Of a stretch of 64,000 bases of DNA, positions 56,530-64,000 are shown piece by piece. The notes beneath the pieces were generated by a model. That model searched no databases, was not told the origin of the DNA, and worked only from the letters and a program-made list of their open reading frames with translations. The position numbers and the translations under genes are program-made. The DNA is from Symsagittifera roscoffensis (taxonomy: Eukaryota > Xenacoelomorpha > Acoela > Convolutidae). Each line of letters opens with the position of its first letter. Within the stretch, counting starts at the first letter, position 1. The stretch spans positions 24,510,177 to 24,574,176 of the forward strand of contig NC_087062.1 in assembly GCF_963678635.1 (NCBI RefSeq), in the 5' to 3' direction.

Positions 56530-58100
56530 TGACTTCAGAAGACAAGAAGGAAAACTGGAGCCGGGTGTTTGCTGGAATCTTGAGGGAAGTGGGGGAGGAC
56601 TTTAATAAAATAGCAGCTTTTGCGTGCGAGTCAAGACGTTCAAGAAAAAAGATCTAGTTGCTTGGTTCCGAGAAGGACAAGTAAGACATACAGATCCCTG
56701 CGGATTTTTAAGCCAGTGCGATTGTGAATCAAGCCACCACGCTTCGAATTTTCTCAAGAATGCGAGCTTGGAGTCACTTGAACTACTGGAGTCCAGAAAA
56801 CAACAGGACACAGCGATTAGTTTGGAGACGTGACCAGTAGCCCTCCAAATGAATCAGAAGCATATCAAGGGACAAAAAGTGGACCTGGATGCCGAAATGG
56901 CATTCCCTGTGAATGTCGAAAACATGCTACCGACCAACACAAACTCGTGGATAGGGTAAGACATGCCGAGTGTCGGTGAAATTAACAATGCCGTGCATAT
57001 GGTGGAAGTGGTGGAAATGTCCAACCAGAGATTCCTGATTGACAAGGCCTTCTTCTTCGCGAAATGCGTGCTTCTGGTGCCGGCGGATTTCCCGTGACTC
57101 GCACCATCTGTTGATGAAAATAAGGGTCGCCATGAAGGTAGATGACCTAAGTGGAATCTGGGGAGTAAAACTCTTGAGATATGAGAAAGAGAACACGAGC
57201 GATTTTCTAATTAAAGTTGCAGTGGAAAAGTACCCAAGGAAAGGATTGGGTCCACGCAAAAAAAAGATGGAATTTGAACCAAAATTTGCGTCTGGGGACC
57301 AGAACATTAGGCGCTTTAATCTGGCAAATGGTTACTATCCTTGTCACGGCTCGGCTGTTCTGGGATCCCGAGAAAAGCTACTTTGTTTTGGGAAGAATAG
57401 AATATCAGACCCAATGGACTGCCCGATCATCAGCAGAATGACTCGGTATTCGCTATAAGCTCGCAATTAGCGTTACAATGGATTGAAGAGAACGTTATGA
57501 ATTACCGAGGGTCAAAATCACCCACATGGGAGTCCATCCAGCCGATCGAAAACAGCAGGAGGCTTGAGCTATTTAAAACTGCTCGTAAAACACTTGCAAT
57601 ACTGACAGAAGTGAAGCGTTTATGAAGTCGCAAGAGATTCTTCCCACGGTTCAGGGCTATTTTAACCTCTTGGTTCTACACGCTAGCAAAAAATCAAGAG
57701 ACAAGTTAAAAAGAACCTACCGTTCTTGGCAAATATTGGCTTAACAGCATTCAAAAGACCTCTGCTCTTTCATCGAAATGGGATGACAACTGGCTGGAAG
57801 AGGTTAGGAAAGGTATCAACAGACAGCACGAAGGCGATAAAATTGATCTTGGATGCGGACTTGGCAGAGAATGTGATTTCGCCGAATCACGCCTTGAGAT
57901 AACAAGAGCAGAAGTAATGGATGCAGGCATTTGAACAACTGAATGCCTGGAAAGCCATAGGAATCAGCTCTGAGGACGAGGTGGAGTTGTCAAAACATAT
58001 CAATTTGTAGAAAGTGTCCCCGTCATGATCAGTTCTGAGGACGAGTTGAAGTTGTTAAAACATATCAAATTGTAGAAAGTGTCCCCGTCATGATTTCAAA
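56530..58100 (+). pseudogene. Plus-strand coding relic of unknown family
   Basis: Successive plus-strand segments look coding. MTSEDKKENWSRVFAGILRE (about 56530) leads to VKTFKKKDLVAWFREGQVRH (56627 on) and FLKNASLESLELLESRKQQD. Then an ATG frame at 56849-57097 has one in-frame stop (56957-56959): KGQKVDLDAEMAFPVNVENM, then MVEVVEMSNQRFLIDKAFFF and AKCVLLVPADFP. Then the frame 57039-57458 has VAMKVDDLSGIWGVKLLRYE and FLIKVAVEKYPRKGLGPRKK. Finally LILDADLAENVISPNHALR and QLNAWKAIGISSEDEVELSK lie at about 57830-57990. GGGTAAG at the internal stop could be a splice donor, but no matching acceptor is evident. Frameshifts indicate decay. It lies opposite in strand to the relics on both sides. I cannot assign a family. 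Confidence 0.5.
57963..58092 (+). repeat. Two 65-bp tandem repeats
   Basis: ATCAGCTCTGAGGACGAGGT.. at 57963 recurs as ATCAGTTCTGAGGACGAGTT.. at 58028, each ending GTGTCCCCGTCATGAT. A few substitutions separate the two. Confidence 0.88.
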
Positions 58101-58726
58101 TTAGCCCCCAAAATGATCCAAGCTCTCACGACAACTGAAACAAGAAGTCAAGAATTAAAAAAAATTTGTTTTTGATAGAAAGCACAGGAAGTCGATACAT
58201 GAGTGCCAGTGAAGTGACCCAATGGTCCAAAAACTACTTGAGCAACTTGTTAAACCTATTTGAGTTGTACTTGTTACCTTTATTTATAGCTCCTGTGGTT
58301 ATATTCATTTTTTGATCAATTCTTTGACTAATACCAGAGTTGTCTTCTCAATATGAGTACTGAATTGAATTACTTGAAGGCATTTTACATTTTTATGTTG
58401 AGGTGAGGCGAGTTTTGGATAGATGTGCACTGTTCAAAAAACTAACGGTGTTTACTTGAGGTCCTAACCCTGTTTTCAAAAGCCTCTGCGTACTTTAGGT
58501 TTTTATAGACCTAGCCATGGAGGCGTACTCATTTCTATCGAGAGTTGGGAAATTTTTTTGTAGCCTTTAAGTGTAACGATCCTACAGTTCCTTGTCATCG
58601 CCGAATCGCGAATTGGCTCCGACTGGTTAAAGTACACAGGCACAAGAGATGATTTATCTGACCCTTGCACCAATGTAGATAGGGCATAGTTTTGTTAACC
58701 TCATATGTGACGTGAGTGAACGACTG
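58101..58726. other. Non-coding spacer before the Penelope-like element
   Basis: No feature recognised. It may include the 3' untranslated part of the minus-strand Penelope-like element. Confidence 0.4.
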
Positions 58727-59250
58727 TTACAGACTGTTGGTAAGCAGGCTCTTCGTAAGCAGCTCTTGCTTGATGTAACGATGGTGGAATCCGTAGCCAC
58801 AAGTAGGTTTAGTTTGGGGTCGGTTTTTAATCCTGATACGACTACCACTAAAAAATTGACAAGAATATAAATTTAGTAAATGATGGATAACTTTTTCAAT
58901 CTCAGGATATTTTTTGTTCTCTAAGACATGTCCAAATTTATCCCCCATTTTTTCACTTTTATAATAATTTTTTAGTGTGTGCTCTCGTCTCCTGTAGTCG
59001 TCGCGCGTGTTCAGCTGGGGCTTTTTTTTACTTATATGAAATGCATCTAATGTCAGAAACTTCTCAACGTCGTTGTTTTTGTCAATTAATTTCCATTCAA
59101 ATGCCTTAGATTGCCCACAGCATTCTGCGACTTGCTGTCCAACTGGAGTCTCCTTTTTTGATATTCTGTTATCCGTGTGGTTAGAAGCCAGCTTGTTTGT
59201 ACGATATAGGTGAAATTGCAGCCTCTACAAATCATTTCATAAGCCACATG
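58727..59250 (-). pseudogene. GIY-YIG endonuclease domain of a Penelope-like element
   Basis: Minus strand. SHVAYEMICRGCNFTYIVQT (about 59190-59250) matches the GIY-YIG start: a Cys-rich lead, then TYIVQTS where the family has TYxGQTS, so the key Gly is Val. TTRITEY follows and contains the conserved Arg. After a one-base shift the frame stays open to 58727: ETPVGQQVAECCGQSKAFEW, VEKFLTLDAFHISKKKPQLN and TRDDYRRREHTLKNYYKSEK, the usual C-terminal pattern of these domains (E..L...E...I....P.LNTRD.YRSR..TL). The domain nicks target DNA during Penelope retrotransposition. The substitution and frameshift make this copy inactive. The open tail to 58727 is about 70 residues longer than I would expect. 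Confidence 0.78.
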
Positions 59251-59459
59251 AGACGTCAGATTACAATCAAAAATTCAATCATGCGAGGGCAAGCAAATTT
59301 TCCTTTTTTCGCGCTGTGAAAATGACTTAGGCCGTGCTTGACCTTTGAAGTTTTTCGTTCAATTTTAATTTAAGTTTTCTGCATTTTGCAGAAAATACAT
59401 AGTATAGACAGAACATTGGTCAATTTTTTTTTTCGTTTCCTGTGAAAAATTATTTGATG

Positions 59460-60370
59460 CTTCAGCTAGAATTTTTTCCACTGTTTTATTTTTAATTTTT
59501 GATTCCCAGGGTTCTGGGTGCTGTTTTGTTCTAGAATTCCTTCGTTAGTTTTCAACGTTTCGTCAAAATTTTTCCAATCAGTGGTACGTCGAAGCAACCA
59601 AAATATTATTCCTTCAACAAAGTTGTTTTTCTGGGAGGGGAAACATCTATAAAAAAAATAAAAGATTTTCAGTATTAGTTGGTTTTTGATACCATTTGCA
59701 AGTGATCTTCCGTTGTTAATTTAATACAAAATTCATATCCAAAAAATCAATTTCACCATTCTCGTTACCTTTTTTTTTAGTAAATTAGAAGTTTCTATGC
59801 ACTGATTTCACTCGTAAACATAATGTGTTTAGATCCCCTTTTACAGAAAAATTTATGTCGCCTAAGTATCTTTCGAACATTTTTTTAATTAAAACAATTT
59901 GAAATGCTTGTTAGATTACCACAGAACCCACAGCACTATGCAATGTTTTCCATTTTTGTTGTTAATCGTTACTTATGTTTTGACACCTAGTATAAAACTA
60001 GTTTTCATCTTTTTCCAATACAACACTTCTACTATTCCAAACAAATGTTCCTGCAATTTTGACAATTTTCAGATGTTTTTTGTTAATTGTTTTGTTATGC
60101 CAATGTTATCATCTTTAATTACTCCTCCAAACGTTTGCTAATTTTACTGCCAGGGATGCACCCATGGCCAACCCATCCTTCTGGCAAAACTTTTTTCCGT
60201 TACTTTGGAAATAAACATTTGTCATTGCTTTTTTGATCAGCATAATTAGGAGTTGAACCTCCAATATCTGGTGCATAATCATTTGCAGGCAGTTTGCGTC
60301 AGGCAATCTCAATTGCTTCCAAAACAGGACTGTTTGTGCACAAATACTTAGCGTCTACTGAAATAGTTTT
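59460..60370 (-). pseudogene. Penelope-like reverse transcriptase relic with PHD-like insert
   Basis: Minus strand, several frames. ISVDAKYLCTNSPVLEAIEI (about 60297-60360) matches the S.DV..L.TNVPV.EAI motif. VYFQSNGKKF and CQKDGLAMGASLAVKLANV (60128-60220) match the DG.AMG.sLsp.LAN motif of Penelope RTs. A Cys cluster on the minus strand at about 59910-60050 (CQNCRNICL, KCCIGKR, MENIA then CCGFC) resembles the PHD-like zinc finger found in one group of these elements. FERYLGDINFSVKGDL (about 59830-59880) stands where YVDDI is expected, with the first catalytic Asp replaced by Gly. GEIDFLDMNF (59731-59760), KWYQKPTNTENLL and TTDWKNFDETLKTNEGILEQ (about 59550-59700) follow the family order. 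The enzyme primes reverse transcription on chromosomal DNA. Confidence 0.78.
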
Positions 60371-60955
60371 TTCATTTTGGTGAAATATCGGTTTTTCGAG
60401 TTTTTCTCGAGCGTCTAATGTAGATATTTCAATTTTTCCGCCAGTTTTTTTTTCCGAAAATTGGTTAACAAATTTATTCAGCTTGTGATAACTACTGCCA
60501 TGTAATGACCGAGAGAGACTGAAACCCGCTGAGCTTCTGTAGATCTATTTTCTTGATAAATTCGATCACTTATCAGTTCTTGTTTTTTTTTTTTTTCATT
60601 TCAATTAAACTATGCTTTTCGACTTTCACGCTCTATTATTGCTGCTTTTGATTTCTGTAAACTGTTGGCAATTCAAAATCACCTGTAATTTTTTGTCAAA
60701 TGTTTGTCCTTTGATACACACAATATCTTCTGCAATTATCAAAAGGAATAGCAAAAAAAACTTGTTTTTTAAATATTTCACCACTCTCAATAGTGCACAA
60801 TCAACAGTTGCTTCTCTGATATTCCTTGCATACCACTTCACCGAGGTTACTATTTCGCATAATTTTTCCCCTTCAATTGCTATGTAGGTTTCCCACTAAG
60901 TCATTAGTGACAGGCAGGAAAAGATTTTCGTTGAACTTTTCCTAAATCTGATGTT
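60371..60955 (-). pseudogene. Possible N-terminal part of the Penelope-like element
   Basis: By position this should hold the start of the Penelope ORF. Minus-strand frames (for example 60626-60841) contain Lys/Leu-rich, weakly coding-like stretches, but I see no diagnostic motif, and the 5' end of the element cannot be fixed. The plus-strand frame 60612-60887 is its complement. Confidence 0.3.
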
Positions 60956-61085
60956 CTGGTCAGGGTTTTCAATTTTAATCCCAATTCCAATTCTCGATTC
61001 CAATTCCAATTCCCAAAAACACAATTCCAGTCATTGTTGGCCAATTCCAACTCCAATTCCAATTCTAGAAGTGACTTTGGCAACA
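60956..61085 (+). repeat. Degenerate AATTCC simple repeat
   Basis: AATTCC/AATTCT hexamers recur about fifteen times with interruptions. The minus-strand frame over it is a low-complexity ELELEL/NWNWN artefact. Confidence 0.85.
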
Positions 61086-61213
61086 ATCCGATCCAAATGG
61101 AAAATTCCAGTCATCTCAGAAAGTTTCATTTTTTATATTTGACCTTACATTTTTTTTCCATTTTATCTATTCCATTTTCTTCCTTTTTTTATATTTGACG
61201 TTTCTATTTTTGG

Positions 61214-61405
61214 ATGGCGGATAATGTGATTGAGAATGATGATCACCCTGTAAGAAGTGTGGATGTTGCTGATGATCTGATTGAATATCGTGTAAAAACA
61301 TCATCAAAAAATACAGAGTCGATTGTCCAGCGAAAATCATTCCAGAAATGTCTTTTTGAAAAAAAAACTCATTTTTGTTTGCCTGATGGTCTCCAACTTA
61401 AGTAA
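61214..61405 (+). CDS. Hypothetical small ORF with acidic N-terminus
   Basis: Sixty-three codons from a good ATG: MADNVIENDDHPVRSVDVAD, then DLIEYRVKTSSKNTESIVQR and KSFQKCLFEKKTH, ending TAA at 61405. The acidic-then-basic composition and balanced codons look more protein-like than other short frames in the window. No signal peptide or membrane segment. It may be a first exon or an isolated relic. Confidence 0.35.
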   Translation: MADNVIENDDHPVRSVDVADDLIEYRVKTSSKNTESIVQRKSFQKCLFEKKTHFCLPDGLQLK

Positions 61406-61877
61406 CATTGTTAAGTAATTGGATTGATCAGCAATAAGGTCTTCTTTCTGATAAGAATATTCTTTGCTGTCTTCGTTTTTTGTAACATTCGCCCAAATAC
61501 TACATAGTGACGAAGCGTAGAAAAAGCACCTAATGACGACTGGCCGGCGTCAGTTACCTAAATTTTACCCGTTTTTCACCGTCTCGACCTAGCCAGTTGA
61601 TACTCTGGTTTGATTAGGGCGAAGTAAAAGTTACCATTTTCAGGCCACCAGACTAACGACTTTTCATCAGCTTTCGTTACTTGCGGAGATAACCACATAG
61701 CTGGGTCTCGGATTCCCAGACTACGTGATTGCTAATAAAAACATGGCTCGAATATCATATTTTACTATGTTTTTAGAGACAGTTACATACTAAATCCATT
61801 GGAGATGGATTGACCCCTTTCTCTTTCTAGCTACTCGTGCTCTAAAATACTAAACAATACAGAAGTTAATTCAAATG
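61406..61877. other. Non-coding DNA
   Basis: No gene recognised. Minus-strand frames are broken. Confidence 0.4.
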
Positions 61878-62180
61878 TTCAGGGCATTGAAGCGGCTAAA
61901 AAGTCATTTATACAGTCTCTCAGCATATAATAGTCTCTGGGCACCAGGCCTCCAATTCCGTACTCGTCCGGAGATAATGTCGTTATCTCTTTGACTTCGT
62001 GGCACGGGAGGGTACTGTTTCGCTCCGGACGTCCCATTGAAGCCACCTTTCTTCTTATCGGCTTCCACTATACGTCTTTTCGTGCGTGATCGTCACGATA
62101 AGAGACTTCGTGTTTTCTTCCTTTTCTCTTGACCGTTTTTCGTCTTGTATGTTCGGTTGTCTAGTTCAGATGTGTGTTTT
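61878..62180 (-). pseudogene. Coding-like stretch, minus strand
   Basis: Two minus-strand frames look protein-like over the same DNA. One gives RNSTLPCHEVKEITTLSPDE, YGIGGLVPRDYYMLRDCIND and FLAASMP to a stop at about 61880; the other gives RTKRRIVEADKKKGGFNGTS and GAKQYPPVPRSQRDNDIISG. Upstream sequence is basic (TRRKTVKRKGRKHE). GC content is higher than in neighbours. A frameshift or two overlapping frames could explain it. Family unknown. Confidence 0.3.
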
Positions 62181-63122
62181 TACTGGTTTTCTGTCAAATT
62201 TGGCCGTTCTTCCAAATTTCTCAATGTTCCATCGAATTCTTAACAACTTAAATTCCTGAACATTCCGACCCTCTTTTTCGTCACGAGTTCGCAATTAACG
62301 TCACCGATGTTCTTTTCTTGCTCGTCGGAGGGTTCGGCTGTGTCAATCCGGTGGAATGGCACATACTCCCTGGACAGTCCGCTTCAATATTCCCATTGAA
62401 CGCATAACTCCGGGTTATTTTCAAGTGGTGATCCAGTTTTCTAGAATCAACGTACAAATCGCATCAGAAAATGAAATTTTATATACTCCACCTCAACTCA
62501 CCGCATGTCATAAATGGCATTGTACTACATTGCCCTGTTTTACAACACTTTAACAAAATTTGCACTATGAAGAGTTTCCCAGATAAAGTTTCTTTTCGCT
62601 CTTGCACATTTTTAAAAAAATTTGGTATGTGGTACGCCCACGCACCCGTTAAAATTATTTTAACGTCACTCACCAAGTATAATCATTTATTTATGCATTT
62701 GCCCTCAATATTAAAATTAAGAAACTCTGTGGCTAGGAGAAGTATTGAGGTATTCACCCTCCTCAAGCGAGCTTAACCAAACCCTACCAGGTCGCCACAA
62801 AGTGAAGATGTGTCCTATGCAGGTTATAAACTTCAGTCAGGTTTAAATAGGTAAATATACTCACCTAAGCCCTAAAAAAATAAATAATAGTCAATTAAAA
62901 CTGTCCATTGGAGTTCAACAATTTTAACAATAATTGATACAATTCCAAGTCTGGTTTGACCAAACTGGATCAAAAAAAAAATTTAAAAGTTTCATTAATC
63001 AACCTTAAGTTTCCATTCCTCTCCAGTCTTCAATCCTCGTCTTCAATCTTCACACCATCGCTTCTGGTTGCTGCTCTCCCATTTCACTGGCTTCCAGGAG
63101 TTTTTGTAGCATATCCACAGAG
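62181..63122. other. Mostly non-coding; weak plus-strand frame
   Basis: A plus-strand frame of 101 codons (62471-62776; ATG start, basic C-terminus RNSVARRSIEVFTLLKRA) and an overlapping minus frame (62479-62676) exist, with no recognised content in either. The remainder is AT-rich. Confidence 0.3.
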
Positions 63123-63596
63123 TTACGGGCCGTGCCCCAGCTTTCTTGCTCGAGCTTTCTTGCTTTCTTGATCCATGTTCATTTTCTGCTCTCGATTCCC
63201 GCAGAGACTGTTATGTAGACACAGGCTCACCTTTCTCTCTAGGTCAGCTCGTAAGACCTCTTTCTTCACTTGTTCTGTGGTGCAAGACATCCCCGCTACT
63301 CTTTTCACCGCTGTAGTCACAGTGTTCCTATGTGTCAGGAATGCTCTTTTGTAGGCTCCCGGTCCTATATCTAGCTGGAAGAATTGATAGGCTTCGGTGT
63401 TTCGGGACATATGACGCTTCGCGCGTTCATACAACCATGCTTTCATCATTGCACGGAGCCAAGGCATCAACCTCTGTCTTGCCCATAATCTTTCTATCGC
63501 CTTCGGTATTCTCAGAACTTTACAAGTAGCTCTGAATAGATCCAGTCTCTTACTGAGGCTCACTCTGCTCAGTTGCTCTGAAGTTGGCACGGCCAT
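63123..63596 (-). CDS. Hypothetical 157-residue basic protein
   Basis: The cleanest single frame of the window outside the repeats. The start is a true ATG, directly after an in-frame TAG, which fixes it as the first possible Met. The product is basic and helix-rich: RVSLSKRLDLFRATCKVLRI, then AIERLWARQRLMPWLRAMMK, AWLYERAKRHMSRN, a middle FFQLDIGPGAYKRAFLTHRN, then TTEQVKKEVLRADLERKVSL and a Lys/Arg-rich end. No signal peptide or transmembrane helix is evident. The segment is GC-richer than its surroundings and uses varied codons. A short companion frame (63870-63998) lies upstream on the same strand. It could be a last exon, a retroelement structural ORF, or a lineage-specific gene; I do not recognise it. 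Confidence 0.5.
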   Translation of the reverse strand: MAVPTSEQLSRVSLSKRLDLFRATCKVLRIPKAIERLWARQRLMPWLRAMMKAWLYERAKRHMSRNTEAYQFFQLDIGPGAYKRAFLTHRNTVTTAVKRVAGMSCTTEQVKKEVLRADLERKVSLCLHNSLCGNREQKMNMDQESKKARARKLGHGP

Positions 63597-63869
63597 CTCC
63601 TATTCGGTCGTTGGCGTCCAGCATTGGCGTCCTGCATTGGCGTCCAGCCACCTCACTGCCAGCATGGTGCTGACAAACAGTATCGTCACGTTCTGGGTTT
63701 AATCAAGCAATCCCATGGAGTATAAATCCTCTACATCCCAAACCAGAACTAGGTTTGCTCTCTTGGGGTACCAAAATATCTGCGCCAGGCAGTGACGCGG
63801 ATACATTCCATGAGTTAGCAGGATATTCCTCCAAGTTCGATAACCCGATGCCACTAGTAGGGGCTCAAT
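63597..63869 (-). other. Spacer between two minus-strand frames
   Basis: Minus-strand NLEEYPANSWNVSASLPGAD and ILVPQESKPSSGLG (about 63725-63820) look weakly coding but are closed by stops. GGCGTCC-type 12-mers repeat three times at 63613-63645 (TTGGCGTCCAGCA, TTGGCGTCCTGCA, TTGGCGTCCAGCC). Confidence 0.35.
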
Positions 63870-63998
63870 TTACATCATCGTTTGATGCGTCTTATCTTTT
63901 TCATCTATCGTGGGAAAATCACTCGACATTATTCTCCTCGCCTTCTTCCTCTGGAACTCACTGATGTTCCCTTCACCCCACTTCACGAAGTCTTCTCC
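63870..63998 (-). CDS. Partial C-terminal frame running off the window
   Basis: Open from the window end to TAA at 63870-63872 (42 residues): EDFVKWGEGNISEFQRKKAR, then RIMSSDFPTIDEKDKTHQTM. Hydrophilic and acidic/basic mixed, it reads like a genuine protein end. The 5' part is outside the window. No family recognised. Confidence 0.35.
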   Translation of the reverse strand, partial: GEDFVKWGEGNISEFQRKKARRIMSSDFPTIDEKDKTHQTMM

Positions 63999-64000
63999 CA

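Noticed and set aside
60904-61086. Minus-strand ELELEL/NWNWN protein
   Set aside because: Translation of the AATTCC simple repeat.

Overview
This is a 64-kb window of an AT-rich eukaryotic draft assembly (one 200-base N gap at 44892-45091). It is most likely from an invertebrate animal: it carries decayed Penelope-like, BEL/Pao-like and Ty3/gypsy-like retroelements, long poly-G/poly-C tracts, and almost no long open frames. I cannot name the species from the sequence. No intact multi-exon host gene, rRNA, functional tRNA or CRISPR array could be supported. Almost everything recognisable is repeat or retroelement debris.

Layout. 1-6.7 kb: copies of a dispersed repeat family with a hairpin core (family R1 here), and a 1,539-bp head-to-tail duplication (1138-2676 / 2677-4215) whose copies differ at about 2 bases. 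8.6-10.9 kb: an old, diverged tandem pair of about 1.1-1.2 kb with tRNA-like tails. 13.9-14.9 kb: a G21 tract, a hairpin and a G-rich strip. 14.94-37.39 kb: the dominant structure, an 11.5-kb unit (A) followed with no spacer by a 10.9-kb second copy (B), about 99.9% identical. Each unit holds a decayed BEL/Pao integrase region on the plus strand, a decayed acidic ORF of unknown family, and on the minus strand a decayed Ty3/gypsy element (gag with zinc knuckle, RT, RNase H, integrase, a lysine-rich tail ORF, a 3' UTR array, polypurine tract and 3' LTR). The array has five units in A and one in B. Only B keeps the 5' end (leader, primer binding site, 5' LTR at 37.69-38.40 kb), and that LTR is split by a scrambled insertion joined through a perfect 16-bp palindrome.

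38.4-51.8 kb: mostly non-coding AT-rich DNA with a G-quadruplex-prone strip, G23 and G18 tracts, a MITE-like element present twice in opposite orientation (42.7 and 46.7 kb), more R1 copies, a 68-bp-armed foldback (45.29-46.03 kb) and a 602-bp tandem pair. 51.8-56.4 kb: two old tandem copies (about 2.2-2.4 kb) of a minus-strand coding relic of unknown family. 56.5-58.1 kb: a plus-strand coding relic. 58.7-60.4 kb: a minus-strand Penelope-like element with RT motifs, a PHD-like Cys cluster and a GIY-YIG endonuclease. 61.2-64 kb: small coding-like stretches, including the cleanest ORF of the window (157 codons, 63123-63596, minus).

The parts do not form a pathway. They record repeated tandem duplication, nested insertion and decay at one locus. 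The two youngest duplications have the same low divergence (about 0.13%), so an assembly artefact (allelic copies placed in series) must be excluded before they are treated as real.
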